The notes: generated by a model from the sequence alone, not told the origin. A stretch of DNA of 64,000 bases from an uncultured Clostridia bacterium (GCA_947630065.1 CANRGE010000001.1:82840-146839); one strand, 5' to 3'; shown: positions 33,204 to 45,987, numbered from the stretch's first letter. Numbers and translations are program-made.

Positions 33204-34098
33204 AAATATAATCTCCTGTTAATTCCTTATCTAAGAAAAAAATTTTTGCTACAGTATTAGTTTTATCTCCTTCTTCGGGATAGCCAATAAAATAAAAATC
33301 ACTAACCGTAGAACTCTCATAATTTTTCCCTAATCTCATTGATAAATTAGAAGATAATTTAATTTTCGGCAACTCCAATATCACAGTAGAAACTTCTCCA
33401 CTAACTTCGTCCTTATAACTCGCTTTTGCGTCTAAACGCAAAAAACCATTGAAAAGTCGATTCCCGACTTCAATAACCTTAATTTTATCTTCGTAATTAA
33501 AGGTATAATCTATCATTATTTTTCTATATGATTCCTTAAAAAAGATTTTATTTCCATATATTTCAAAATCTTTTATAGGTAAACCATTGTCATAATTGTA
33601 ACAAAAAATCCATTTAGTTTTACTTGGCGACAAAGGCTTTAATAATAATTCTTCTCGCCGTCCCATTGGTAAAGCTTCAAAATCAGGATTAGGCTATGCA
33701 CCAATTATTGCACTACACGCATTTGGGCAATATTTTAAATCTATATAACAATATTGTTCGTTTTCTATAGTATGTAATGTTTCAATATAATTAACAGATT
33801 TACTATTTAACTTATCATTCTTTGAATTACTTAATAAAGCCCAACTTGTTGGTGATAATACACCATGAGTTATCATAAAATCCATCTACTTATCTATATC
33901 CCAAATAACTAATGGATTATTATTATATCCGCCACGAGCCTAATGCTCATTTTTTCTTTCATTTATCTAAGCTATTTCCGCAGTACGAAAACTTAAAATA
34001 GACTCGTTGATGTCATATTTTCTTCCATTAAATTCAACTGGTCTATTTAATCTTAATGATACATCATACAATTCTTTAATTCCTCCAAAATGTTCCAA
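33202..34098 (-). CDS. tail-tube-like paralog 5 (diverged, 298 aa)
   Basis: TTG start chosen because AGGAGGTG lies 5 bases upstream (MEHFGGIKELYDV). N-terminal half keeps the family pattern with RTAEIAQ, ARGGYNNNPLVIWDIDK and GVLSPTSWALLS, matching the AE..A.GG.GN..L..WDYG...ALF.PAS pattern of its neighbours. The C-terminal half keeps LELPKIKLSSNLSMRLGKN, matching IP..KMS.E.TITLEADG. Between them is only a short insert of about 80 residues with CPNACSAI. It is the shortest of five consecutive paralogs. It may cap or end the tail tube. Confidence 0.65.
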
Positions 34099-34159
34099 AA
34101 ATACACCTCCTAAAATACATATTCTAATTAAGAAGTATAAGATTACTTTAATATCTCTA

Positions 34160-34190
34160 AAAAAATAAGATGGCATTATGTGCCATCTTA
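34160..34190 (-). terminator. rho-independent terminator
   Basis: TAAGATGGCA / TGCCATCTTA stem followed by a T7 run on the - strand; it overlaps the stop codon of paralog 4 (34188). Confidence 0.85.
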
Positions 34191-35606
34191 AAAAATTTCT
34201 TTATTATCAAAATCTATTTTTGCCGTTTCTTGCTTTATAACAGGCGTATTAGTATAATGAGAACGTTGAGGAATTATTCTTGTACCACCATAGACATTGT
34301 CTTCTATAACTTCATAGTGTTTTAATTCCATTAAAACATCATTAGGCGGCGAAAGAACATCTATACTCATTGAAAAAACTGTAGGTTCACCTTCTGCCTC
34401 TAATGTAATATTAGTATCACTCGAAACCTAAGCCCTATGAATTGTAAACTAAAATCTTTCATCTTGCTATGTTTTCTAATTTCTTATATATGTTTCACCT
34501 GTTATTTTATAAATATCGGGAAAAGTGTCAGAATTTATAACTAAAGTTTTTCCTAATATTCCATCTTTTTCTCCCTCTCTATGTTTTACTGTTCTACTCC
34601 ATTTTATAAATGGTGTGCCAATTCTTAACTTAAAAGACCTTTTATCATTGGTATGAAAATATTTGTTTTCATCTTGTGTAAAATCTTCATTATCTATATC
34701 CCAATCTTGAATATTGCCCTCACTATCTATATTTAATAAAGGCAACATTGTTTTGGGGTCATAATAAATAACATAAGAACCGCTTTCATCATTAGAATAA
34801 TACCTTAATAAATTTTTCTTCTATTCATAAGTATTGATAAGGAGTCCTTCTTTTTTACGAACAATATCACGCTCTGTTCTATCAATAACCTCAATATCAT
34901 ATTGCTTTGTTTCAATCTAACCAATTTTATTTATATTAGTCAACTAATTTATTATTTCCTTAACAACAGTTGAGGGGATAGCTAAATTGGGAACATCTTC
35001 CGCCTTCCATTGAGTAGCTAAATCATTTCCTTTTGACTGCTCTGCTAAAATCTCGTTAAAATTTCTCTAATAATAAGCCTTTCTCAATAATGTTCTATTT
35101 TCTTCAATATATTCATTATTCTTCACGTAATTAGGATATGTGAAAGTTGCTTTTTCAGTTTTTCTAACAAGAGAAGCCTAAATAGAATCACAAGCGGCAT
35201 AAATAACTTCCCATTCATCTTCCGTTAAAGCGGGAGAAGGATAGGCTTTTATTGAATAATGTAAACTGCCATATTTATTTGCCATATTGATTTTAACAAT
35301 AGCAGATGAATATTTTGTAAATTTTGCATTTAATCTACCACCCCAAACTAAACTCATTGAAGCAGGACTAAATAAGGCATCTTCTAAATTTAATGTAATT
35401 TCTTTGCCAAAATTCCAAGAAACTAATTTTTTATTTCCATAGCCGCCAGTTGCATTAACTTTTTCAGCTTTCTTTTCAATTGTAGAAACTTTTAAAGTAT
35501 CAAGGTGGAGAACTGGAGTATAATATTCTTCATCGCCAACAGTATTTATGCTAAAAAATGTTACATTGGCTACTTCTTTTATGCCATATTTCTAAAAAAG
35601 ATTCAC
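34188..35606 (-). CDS. tail-tube-like paralog 4 (472 aa)
   Basis: GTG start after AGAGGTGAGAACTAA (MNLFQKYGIKEVANV). Residues 1-95 carry the shared N-module: HLDTLKVSTIEKKAEKVNA, GGYGNKKLVSWNFGKEI, LEDALFSPASMSLVWGG. Residues about 335-450 carry the shared C-module: VINSDTFPDIYKITGETYIRN and TLEAEGEPTVFSMSIDVLSPP. The 240-residue insert between is helical and unlike those of the other paralogs. Probably a tail tube or tail tube-associated subunit. Uses TAG. Confidence 0.72.
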
Positions 35607-35621
35607 TTAGTTCTCACCTCT

Positions 35622-37751
35622 TTATATAGAAACTGTAAATGTTAAAGAATCCACATCTTTATCATTTTTTGTTAAAAAAGTAATATTGCCATCAGTGTTT
35701 ACATTAACATCAGAAGTCCAATAAACCTCTCCATTAACTAATATTGCCGCCGCGCCCTCTTCTTGTGTAGCAATAAGTAAAATATTTCTATATTTTTCCT
35801 TAGCCTCTTTATTAGTAATAGTAATAACATTATCATCAGAAACTTCTAAACCTAAATCCTTAATCATCTTATTAACACTTTCATTATCTTTTGGTAGCAT
35901 TAAATAAGCTTCAGAATTATTAAAAGGTTCTAAAACATCAACAGGACAACAATAATAATTATTCTTTTCTGGTAAAACAATTTTATAATTTCTTTCACCT
36001 AATATAACACTTATTTCAGGCTCGCCACATCTCATACAATCATCATCATCATAATTAGCAGAATGAGGAATTATTGAAGTACTTCCACTACAACAATCAT
36101 TTTTATAATCATATTGGGTAAGTTTCATCATCACTCCATCATCTCTCCGCATAACTGACATATTCATAGTAAATGTAGTAGGTTCGCCATCTGCCTAAAA
36201 CATGAGATTAGTTTCTGCTGACATTTTGCATAAGGGAATTTCAAACTAAAATTTAGAATCTTTTCCGTCTTTTCTACTACGACTATAAGTAGTACCTATA
36301 AGCCTGTAAGTGCCTGGAAAATGATTAGCGTCTACAATTATTTGATGACCCAATGTTGTGTATTGCGGTGCAATAGAACGTTGCCATTTATGATATATTT
36401 CATTCTATTTAATAATTCTAAGATTGCCATTGATTATTGCGCCAGTTTGACTATGAAATTCATTTGAATTTGGTTCATATGGTCTTTCCGTTTTAGGGTC
36501 AATAAAAACAGTTAAACTTGACTACTAATATTCAGGTAAATCTTTAAGAAATGACATTTTAGTATTAGCATCTGTGTTAATACAAAAAGTTTTATTTGCT
36601 ATATGTTTTTCCATTGTATCTAAATAAGGAACATTTTCTATTCCATCTTCAATTGGGTGAATAAATTCCTAAGTTGAAATACCATTAGCATTAAAGGTGT
36701 CATTTATATAGAACGTTCCTATTTTAAATTGTTTTGTGAAAACAGCTTCACCACCAATCATATAAGATACTTCTTTATAAAAATCAAGAGATGAATTATA
36801 ACAATTTTTAGAGTGTTCTTTTATTAAAATCTTTTTATTGATTCCCTCACTATTAACTCTTATACGAATGTCTGAATGTTCCTAATAATATATTTCTTGT
36901 TCGCCTTGTAAAGAAATCATCTAAACATCACAATCTATCCAGTCATAATCAAAAAATGTATCTTTTGAATTTATAAAACTATTAGGACTAAGCCATGATT
37001 CACAATTTTGAGTATCAATTGTTTTTAATAAAAATCTTTCTAATTTATCTGATGAATCAGTGTCAGATTCTGCGGATTTTTCTTTTTCTGAAAAATTAAA
37101 AGTACTAAAATTATTCATTATTAAGACTGCTTTTTCAGCGGGCTAACCTTTAGAAAATAATTCACAATTATATTGATAAGTATTATCTGTACTTTTTTCT
37201 TTATATAAATACTTTACATTTTCTTTTAATTCTTTTTTTCCATATCCCAAAAAATCATCAGTATATTTATATGTTCCTGTTAAAGCAGTTATAAGACCTT
37301 TTTTCTTCTCACCTGTGCATGGACATATATACTCTATTATAGTCTAATTTTCTGATACAGAGGGATTAGTTCCCGTAACATCATTATAAGCAAAATAAAT
37401 AGTTCGTCCTTTTTCATCTTTCTTATATTGATAAGGATTCCAAAAACCTTTTATTACAGTTTTATCTAAACCAAATTTTCCGCCCCACATTAAACTCTGA
37501 CTTGCAGGTGTAAATAAAGCGTCCTCTAATTTAACACTAATTTCCTTACCATAATCCCAAGTAATTAAGTTCGGATTACCTATTCCACCTTTAGCAGACG
37601 ACTAAGAAGCCGTCTGCTCTATAGTGGATATTTTAAGTGTGTCAAAATACATTAGAGGAACATAAATTTCATTATCATATCTATCAAGTGTTATGCCGAA
37701 AAGAACGCAATCAGCGACTTCTTTTATGCCATATTGTTCAAAAATACTCAC
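35622..37751 (-). CDS. tail-tube-like paralog 3 (709 aa)
   Basis: GTG start after AAGGAGGCGGTCAA (MSIFEQYGIKEVADCV). N-module: YFDTLKISTIEQTA, GGIGNPNLITWDYGKEI, LEDALFTPASQSLMWGG. C-module near residues 540-640: IIVDANHFPGTYRLIGTTYSR, FEIPLCKMSAETNLMFQ, MNMSVMRRDDGVMMKL. The insert of about 430 residues contains a Cys-containing stretch (YICPCTGEKK) and many beta strands; the C-terminal tail holds CCSGS and CMRCGEPE. Ends in an Ig-like or beta-sandwich type sequence (about 70 aa) that other paralogs lack. Likely virion tail surface component. Confidence 0.72.
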
Positions 37752-37766
37752 TTGACCGCCTCCTTA

Positions 37767-39761
37767 TTACTCGACTATCACTTCTGATGAGCCATCAACG
37801 GCATAGAAACAGCCGTTTTCTCCTTCTACCATTTTGGTACGTGATTCATATACGTTAATTTCCATCATATTACCAGCGGGCGGACTTGCTACTTCTAAGT
37901 CAAGATTAAATACTGTCGGGTCTCCATCTGCGGCTAATGTTAATGTATGGTCTGACTTAACTTTGCAGAAAGGAATTTTAATCTGCATATCCTAATCCTC
38001 ACCAGTATCACGGCTTCTTATATGAGTTTCGCCAATCATCATATACATTCCAGGGAACTAATCAGCTCTTACAACAATCTTATGACCTTTTATCTTTTTG
38101 CTTTCAGGAGCTAAAGTCAAAGATTGAATATAATATGGCTCACCTTGGTGAAACCAATAATCATCATCATAAGGCTACATTGTACGAGGATTTATGTAAG
38201 ACCATAGTTTACCACGAACTTTTTCACTTTCCAATCCAGAATTTGGTACAACATCAGTCTATTTTTTATCAACAGCCCAATCTGGTTCTGTTCTTATTGT
38301 GGCAGCTTTTATATCAACTATATTATCTTTATATTTAGTAATCATAAAATAAATCATTTCATTTATACTCTAAAATCTTATCCACATATCTATACCCTTA
38401 AATTGTGAAACGTCTACATCAGGACAGGGGTCAAACCAAACGACTTTTTTAGCAGCTGGTTCACTACTTACAGCGTTTTCCTCTGATGTATAGCCTAAAC
38501 TTGCATCATCTATACTAACAGCAACGCCAACTAATGGAATGTAATTATTATTATTATCAACTATTATAGCTAAATAATCAGCATCTTTTATTTTATATGT
38601 GGCATCTGCTTTATTAACTATTTCTGTACCGCTATCATTTTTAAGAACATCAACCTTATGATTCCATAAATAATTTCTTAAAGTAGTACCAACATCTTCT
38701 TCCAATTCTATTAAAGAAATGTTTTTAAGTTTCTTTTCTAATTCACTATCAGATTTTATTTTATAGAGAATTTCAGTAGTTTCATATTTATAAGAAATTT
38801 TATCACTTGAATCTGTACGAGTTGCCTAAATCTAAGTATCAAGATTTCTTAATGGAACATAATAGGTATCATCTTTCAAAATAACGCCATTTTCATAAAC
38901 TGTATAGTCCAAATCTTTTAATAATTTTGCTAATGTTATAATAGGTGCTTGTGCTACTTCTACAGTTTTTTCTAATTTCTATTCTACTAAAGTTCCCTAA
39001 TCTTCCATAGCCGCGTCATAAATGATTTTTGCTAAAGGCGGCACTTGAAATTTACCTCTATTATTGATTCTGTAAATAACGGCATCTCTATAATTCTCAT
39101 AATCAGGCAACGAATGAACGCTAACTTTTCTATCCCAATCAATAGTATAAGCATTTCCTTTCACGTCAAAAAATCTATCAGGAACAACAGCTATTGATTT
39201 TACAGCAGATTCTACTGCCATTTTCCATTTATATGTTTTATTTCTAACAGAGCCAAAACCTCTTATATCAGTTCCGTCAACAACAGATGAAATTTTTAAT
39301 AAATCAAACTAATCATCTACTACATCTGCTTTTATTTTAGGTAGCAATTTACTAACAGGTGTTCTATTAGAACGAGGATAGAAAGCTTTTTCGGTTCTTT
39401 GCAAAACTGTAAAAGGATTACAACATTCACAGACTCCTGTCTAATAATCTATTTTTCCGTCTTTCCAATCGGCACTTAATATGCCGTTCCAACACATACC
39501 TAAAGACGCGGGTGAGCATAAGGCATCTTCTATACTTATGTTAATCGTTTTACCATAATCCCAACTAACTAATCTTAAATTACCTTTTCCACCTTGCGCC
39601 CAAGTATTCTCTGCCGTTTTCTCGGTTGTTGAAATTTTTAGAGTATCTAAATGAAGTGCTGGCACATAATAAAGTTCACCACTGCCATCAGACTTTTTAT
39701 GAATACTATAAAATGTAGCGTCAACTACATCATGTATTCCATACTAATCAAATAAAGTCAT
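37767..39761 (-). CDS. tail-tube-like paralog 2 (664 aa)
   Basis: ATG after GAGGTGAGTTAAAGA (MTLFDQYGIHDVVDATF). N-module: HLDTLKISTTEKTAENTWA, GGKGNLRLVSWDYGKT, EDALCSPASLGMCWNG. C-module near 560-640: IVVRADQFPGMYMMIGETHIRS, IPFCKVKSDHTLTLAADGDPTVFNLDLEV. The 440-residue insert begins with a CECCNPF cluster and includes a segment with repeated KISYKYETTEILYKI-type strands. Stop is TAA TAA. TAG codons in frame, one within the fifth to sixth codon of the shared YG motif. Confidence 0.74.
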
Positions 39762-39792
39762 TCTTTAACTCACCTCGACTAAAACTTTATAG

Positions 39793-39827
39793 AAAAAATG
39801 GCTATTGAACTAATTGATTCAATAGCC
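39793..39827 (-). terminator. rho-independent terminator
   Basis: GGCTATTGAA / TTCAATAGCC stem and T6 run on the - strand, 18 bases after paralog 1. It probably lowers transcription of paralogs 2-5 relative to paralog 1. Confidence 0.82.
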
Positions 39828-39844
39828 AATTATTCAATTATTTA

Positions 39845-42721
39845 TCAATATTCAGTTGCACCTATATAACTTTCATTATCATCAGGAACTGTGTCAACTT
39901 TATAAAGTTCAGCATCTTCTACAAGGTTAAGATTCTCTGTTCCTTTAACCATCTTAGAGCCGTCATTTTCTTCTGTATTTTCTATAACATCATATTGAAC
40001 AAAACGTATCATTACACCATCTTCAGGGCGAAGTACAGTCATGTTCATATCGAAAACAGACGGGTCGCCATCAGCTTCTAATGTAATAGTCTGTTCAGTA
40101 GACATTTTAGCCATAGGTATAATAAACTGGAATTTCTGTTCTTCGCCTGTGTCTTTCATGCGAATTACAGTATCACCAACTACCTTATAAGTGCCGGGGA
40201 ATTTGTCAGCAGAAATCTCAATAGTCTTTCCAAGAGATTGACCTTCATATCCAACAGAACGAGTGAATTTTAAGTAAGATTCACCCTCTGCAATAGGTGT
40301 TCCATCAGGATAAGGCTACATAGTATTTCTATCTATATAAACGGCACAAGGAGTCTTATCAGCTTCTGTGGGAGTTCCATTCTGGTTGCCAGCAGGAACT
40401 ATAAAGCTTCTTGGCGCAATACAAGGTTCAGTTCTATCAATTATTTTAGTTTCCTTGATTCCACTTCTAAAGTCTTTGCCATCATAACCACCGAATGCCG
40501 CGCTCATTGATGCAGGAGTGAATAAAGCATCTTGCATTGTTAAGGTAATTTCTCTACCATAGTCCCAACCAATTAAATTGGAGTTACCATGTCCACCAGT
40601 AGCATAAACTTCTTCGGCAGTTTGTTCAAGAGTAGAAATCTTTAATGTATCAAGGAACAATACGGGAGTATAACGATTGGTGGTTTTCATAATTTTACGA
40701 ACTTTTAAGGATTTAACTACACAAGTAGCTTCAAAAGTTTCATCATTAACAGTTACATCTGTAGTATGAATTAAACCTTTTTTAGTAATTATATCAGCTT
40801 CTTTATCATTTATAAAGCCTGAATTACTTACTAACCAACCAATTCTTGAACCAGCATTTTCGCCATGACGATTTACAACAAACATTAAGCCTTTATTACC
40901 AATTATAACAAGTCCAAGCCATTCTACGCCTGCAAAAATCTTGTCTTGATAATAAACCTTATTTCCTTTCTTATCAGAGAAAGTAAAAATTCCGTCTGTA
41001 TCAGTGCTTAATTTACGATAATTTCTGTTATGAAGTAGATATAAGTGAGAACTTGCTGCCGCGGCGGCGTTAACAGTATCTACATAGATTGCTCTATTAG
41101 ATGCTTTTCCGCTTGTTTCAACACTATCATCAGATTTTACACCATAATCAACTTCTACTTCTTTACCAAGATAATCGTCAACAAGAGCTAAATTAGTTAA
41201 AGCTTCTAATACACTATCAAGGTTATATTTAGAAGTTATATCAGTAGATGTTTCGCCGACTGTGTAAATGTAATCTGAACCAGTATCTTCCTCACCAACA
41301 TTGGGAAGCTCTTGTCCAGTTACTTTATAACCACCATAAAGTTTTGAAATGCCGCTGTCTTTTGAAGTATCATCAGCATCAATTATTTTCTATTGCTGTC
41401 TAAGTGCATCAATAGCGTCATTGATTGAGTAATGCTCACCCTCGCCCCACATAGTAGCTCTTACAAGTGCCATATCAATTCCTTTACGTTCTTTGGCGAA
41501 TTTTTCATATTCGTCTTTGCCAGTATTAGCAATAACCTTTTTAGCCTTATCATATTTAGTACCCAAGAATTTAGGATTATAGTAACCCATCTCATCTTCT
41601 ACAACAAGTTCTGCATAAGTACCATAATCTATATCATAAGCTTTTGCTGTAAATGTTTCCTTTAGGTTTGCTATTTCTTCATTTATTAAGCTAATATCAT
41701 AGTCTTGTTCAAACCAAGATGATGTACCTGTCATTGAGGCATTTTCATCAGCATTTTCTGCAAGACCTAATACTACAACTCTTTCATTTGAATTTGCCGA
41801 AGTAGCATAAGTATCTTCAAATACTAAATTACCCATTAACTCATCAACATTATCAAAATGATAACGTGTACCAGTTTTTGAAAGTAGATTCTATCTCTTA
41901 GCAAATAACATGAAAGCCTATTCAGCATAGCTATATTCATGAGTTCCAATTTCTTTATCGGAATCAGCTTTACCATAATGACCAGGCTTATACACACCAG
42001 ATACAAGCTCATCTTCATCAATGGACTTGTAAATTACATTATTAAAGTGTGCAACAAATTTTACAGTGAAGTGCAAATTATAACCATTACTATTATCTTC
42101 ACCTTCACCAGCCTTTTCAATGGTGTAAGTAATTTTTAATTCAGGTTTTGATTTAACTTCAAATTCACTATCAAGTTCATAATCTTCTAAATTACCAATG
42201 TCAAGTAATCTTTTTGTTACTATATCTCTTACAGTAAGTTGTTCAGAATATTCATCTACCGTGGCAGTCGGGTCAAGACTATCTCCGATTTTAAGTTCTT
42301 TTTCTAATTGCTCTTTTAATTTATTTTCACCATCATCAAAAGTGAGTTCAAAATCAATATTTTCTATACCACTTTCAATCGTTCCCTTAAAGGCTTCTTC
42401 TTCCTAACCTTTTCCAACTCCTTCAAAGGTAAACTTTTCAACACCTGAATAAACAGCATTAGCTGTCAATTTATCATCACAATCATAATTTGTATGAGTA
42501 AGTATATCAGCATCTGTAAATACATAAGCTTCAAATCCTTCATCTATACTTAAACCATCTTCCATAGGATAAACAGTTCTTAGCTCAACTGCGCCTCTTA
42601 AAACAGAGGAAACATTTATATGTCTCTATGATTCGTAAGCTTCTTCTTTCTTTTCAATTCGGTATATAGTAACATCTGCTACGTCTTTAATACCGAATTT
42701 TTCAAAGTAATTCTGATTCAT
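39845..42721 (-). CDS. tail-tube-like paralog 1 with 680-aa N-terminal extension (958 aa)
   Basis: ATG after AAGGAGGTTGACAA (MNQNYFEKFGIKDVADVTI). Keeps the FGIKDV start shared with the other paralogs, then a long acidic extension with few TAG codons, then the N-module at about residues 685-750 (LFLDTLKISTLEQTAEEVYA, GGHGNSNLIGWDYGREI, MQDALFTPASMSAAFGG). The C-module follows after only about 75 residues (EISADKFPGTYKVVGDT, IPMAKMSTEQTITLEADGDPSVFDMNMTV). Its own terminator and low TAG content suggest high expression, so it is the best candidate for the main tail tube protein. Stop TGA. Confidence 0.74.
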
Positions 42722-42733
42722 TTGTCAACCTCC

Positions 42734-43483
42734 TTATTCATCATCGAGATTTTCACCCCAATATTTTGTCTTTATTTTCTTAGAATCCGCGCCCGCACAT
42801 AACATAGCCATATCCATATCCCATTTTTCTTTAGCCTAATGCCTACGAATTAACTAATTCATACCATAAAAAGTTTCATTTCTATAATCAATTCCATAAA
42901 CTGCGGCAATTTCTAAACGCTCTAATAATGTCTATGTTTTTCCATTTTTATTAGCCTATCTTCTTTTTGCCTGTGCAACTTTTTCTCGGTTAATACGCAT
43001 CTTTCTCTCCCACGGCGTTTCGTCTTTAGGAATTTCAGAAGTAACCTCTTTGCAATTCTATATTTTTAATATATTTTGGAAGTCCTAAAAATTATCTACA
43101 GTTATAAGTCTGCGCTCTTCTGGTGCGCCCACTAAAATAGAGTTAATTTTTGGTAAAAACAATACTTCTTCTTTAATAAAAGTGTAAAAGGCTTTCTATA
43201 GGTCTAACAAAAAACCATCATTATACTCGGTACTTGCTAATAAATAAAGAAGAGGATTTACTTGGTCTACTGACAATTCCTCGCCAGTTTTTTCTTTTAT
43301 AATATCAATTATCTAAGTTTCATTAAGAAGTAATAAGCCAAGTTTAGAGTTATATGTTAATTCGCCCATTTCTATAATTTCTTTCATTTTTAATGGATAA
43401 ATTTTACAAACATCTGACAACTAACTCGGCACACCTACAAAAGCCTAAGCTTTGATTTCTTTAATTCTATCAGCTGAAAGCAT
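42734..43483 (-). CDS. putative tail assembly protein (249 aa)
   Basis: ATG after ATGAGGTTTAGAATCA inside the end of the upstream gene (14-base overlap). MLSADRIKEIKAQAF, then a helical protein with a basic region ERKMRINREKVAQAKRRQANKN and an acidic C-terminus. Lies directly before the tail-tube cluster. Size and helical content fit a tail assembly chaperone or tail completion protein, but no diagnostic motif was found and there is no slippery heptamer at the overlap. Uses TAG; ends TAA. Confidence 0.6.
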
Positions 43484-43976
43484 TGATTCTAAACCTCATG
43501 GAATAAGCTCCTATTTCTTCCGTTAAAGTTGATAAATCAAAACCTAAATAATTGATTTCCCCTAAACCATTTATTCTCTTATCCTATAAACTTTTTCTTA
43601 TTTCACTCATTATAGCAAAAGGTCTAATTGTGTCACCAGTTATTAACCATTCCTTAAATGGGCAATAAACAACAATATTAAGGACAATATTTTCATTATC
43701 ACTATTTGATGTAATATCACTACCAGAAAAAATGATAACAATTTTAGATTTAGTATTTTGTTCTTCTGCTGTTACAAGTGGCACAATACGAATCAATTTA
43801 TTTAATAGAGAAATTCCATTTATTTGTTCAGGGTGTTTTTCTTTGTTAAGGGGGTCTAAATCTGTATTATCTAAAAGCATAACTAAATTTTCATTCTAAG
43901 TTAATCTTTTTGCAATTTTTAATAGATTAGTACCTAATTCCTATCCATATTTAACTTTAGAACAATCTAAATCCAT
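43470..43976 (-). CDS. head-tail connector-like protein (168 aa)
   Basis: ATG after GGGGTGAAGCT. Contains NTDLDPLNKEKHPEQINGISLLNKLIRIVPLV and IVIIFSGSDITSNSDNENIVLNIVVYCPF. A run of short structural genes (43.5-46.0 kb) between capsid and tail tube normally encodes connector, stopper and terminator proteins. The beta-rich centre with NIVVYCP-type strand resembles tail terminator proteins. TAG codons in frame; stop TGA overlaps the next start. Confidence 0.6.
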
Positions 43977-43987
43977 AGCTTCACCCC

Positions 43988-44716
43988 TTAACGATTGTTA
44001 AGGAAAAAGTTTATATCTTCCCCAACTAATATATCTTCAGAAGAACGCGGCTCTTCTTCGGTTAATAATTTATTACCAATATAACAATATGCAACATTTG
44101 GAATAGAAATTCCATTATCAGAACCCATAATTTCCCAACCTTTATTCATATATTCAAAATAAATGCCTTTAGTTAAAAAGTCAAAATTCTATGTAATAAA
44201 AGAACGATTACCAGAAGGTTCTCGATAACCTAAACCAGTCGTAATAATACTATCTACAGTAAAAGTTCCAGTTGCATTAACAAATTTAACAGGAATAGAA
44301 TATAAAGTGTCGCCATATTCATTTGTGATGTTAATTTTAGAGTCTAAACAAATTAACTTAAATAACTAATAACCTTTTGTTAAATTTTCTTCTTTGAAAA
44401 TTACAAGATAAATTTTTTCTATTTCTTTATCTTTAATTTTCTAATCTATAGTTAAAATGTCACCAGTATTCAAAGCCGCAGAGCTGGTTGACATCAGTAA
44501 ATTACTTATAATCTAACTTTCAGACCATTTATTAGGCTGAAGCGAACAAATATCGTTTCTTGCTTCATTATTAACAGAAGTTAATTTAACCTAATACATA
44601 CTTCTTTTAAGAAAAATTTCATTAAATTCTCTTTCTTTCTTGGTCTTAATTCTATCCTGTCTTGTTGTACCATCTTTATTTATTCTTTTCAAATACACAT
44701 CTGAATAATAACTCAT
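43988..44716 (-). CDS. head-tail region protein (242 aa)
   Basis: ATG overlapping the stop of the upstream gene (ATGAG/TGA). MSYYSDVYLKRINKDG, N-terminal helical region with basic residues, then beta-rich (NTGDILTIDQKIKD, FVNATGTFTVDSII, GYREPSGNRSFI). Similar in position and strand content to minor capsid / neck proteins that bind the portal ring. No known domain recognised. Stop TAA, 12 bases before the next gene. Confidence 0.62.
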
Positions 44717-44991
44717 ATTACATCTATCCTAAGTGTATCAAAAAGATTCATACATTCAAAAATTGTTTTCCTATAGTATTTAAAGGATAAATAGCGGCAA
44801 GCAGATAATTTTGAATAAAGAGTGTAATATTCTATTGTTTTACTATTATCTGAATAACCACTTAATTCTATCAAAATTGTATCTAAAAATTTTTCCCATT
44901 CACCATCTTTTTCTCTCTCTCTAAGAAGTCCATAAAGTTTCTTTTTCATTTTATCCTTATAGGCTTCTTTTACAATTTCTTGCTAATTCAT
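44713..44991 (-). CDS. small head-tail region protein (92 aa)
   Basis: True start is ATG at 44991; codon 3 is TAG (ATG AAT TAG CAA). Helical, MNQQEIVKEAYKDKMKKKLYGLL, with a KYYRKTIFECMNLFDTL C-terminus. Overlaps both neighbours by 4 bases (ATGA-type), so translation is coupled. Unknown role, likely a small connector subunit. Confidence 0.68.
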
Positions 44992-45455
44992 GTAATTTTT
45001 CTACCCGTTCTGCCGCCTGCTAAATTACCATAGTTAAATGGCTATCTATTAACAGACCTATAATATAATCTCTCTAAAGTTTTTGCTTCATTAACAACTT
45101 GGTCTTTGAGAGAAATAAAACTTTTTAATAAATTAGCTTGGGAAAAATCTTTTTCATCATACTACGTTTTAATGTTCTCCCATGAATCTATAGTACGTTT
45201 AATCCATTCAGCTTTCATAAATGTGGCTAAAACCTAAATTTCTGCTTGACCCATGGAATTATCTACAAAACATTCTTTTTCTTCATCTATATCAAGACTA
45301 CATCTTGGAAATTTGAACTACGAAAGAGCTATGTTTAGAATCGCCCGCCAATCTTTAAGAAACCATTCTAAATCTTCTTCATTATAACCAGTAGACCACT
45401 CATCTTCGTTAATTCTACTTAAAAAAGCGTCATAAACATCTAATAAAGTAGTCAT
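44988..45455 (-). CDS. head-tail connector / adaptor-like protein (155 aa)
   Basis: ATG after AAGGTGATTTA. Helical start MTTLLDVYDAFLSRINEDEW, then a strand-rich region with many aromatic residues and a helix with KSFISLKDQVVNEAKTLERL. The all-helical pattern, length and position after the capsid gene fit the gp6/gp15-type head-tail adaptor family; assignment is by context. Four TAG codons; stop TGA overlaps the next gene. Confidence 0.6.
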
Positions 45456-45459
45456 TAAA

Positions 45460-45987
45460 TCACCTTATATCAATCTGGTTTCTTTTTTCCTGTTCTTTTC
45501 TTTTTTTATCAGCTTCTTCCATTTCTGCTCTTTGTGAAATAGATTTCAATATATCTTTCCCCGTTAATTCTTTAAGCCACTCGCATTTTTCCATGTCTAC
45601 TATTTTATTAGTAATTGCATAACTAATAAGACTATCAACCTAAACTTTTGTAAGATTACTTACTTCTTTCTTAAAAACAGGAAAAGGAATATTTTTCCAA
45701 TAATTTTCCATTTTTGTAACATCAAGTTGTATTATATTAACAGGCTCAACAGCATCAGCTGGTTCAAGTCCTAAATCAATTTTATCCTATAAATTATCAA
45801 TATAAAGAATACCAGATTCAAACATATTACGGATTCCTGCGTCCCAAATAGCCTATTCAAGCAAAGAAAAAGGTATTTTTCTTGGTTGATTAAAAGTACT
45901 CCATTTAAGATTTATACCATATTCAGGTTTTTTAATACTGATGTTACCTCTAACCATATTCCTTATTTCAACCATTCTATCTGTCAT
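45460..45987 (-). CDS. head region hypothetical protein (175 aa)
   Basis: ATG after AGGAGGAGTTTTTA. MTDRMVEIRNMVRGN, then ISIKKPEYGINLKWSTFNQPRKIPFSLLEQAIW, a mid domain with PADAVEPVNIIQL and a basic helical C-terminus (ADKKRKEQEKRNQ). Three in-frame TAG codons. First gene after the capsid terminator. Possibly a head completion protein; no family recognised. Confidence 0.62.

Noticed and set aside
34188..35606. Paralog 4 as a fused second copy of paralog 3
   Set aside because: It has its own start, ribosome binding site, terminator and a full N- plus C-module.
42734..43976. Programmed frameshift of tail chaperones at the 14-base gene overlap
   Set aside because: No slippery heptamer in the overlap, and each gene has its own ribosome binding site.
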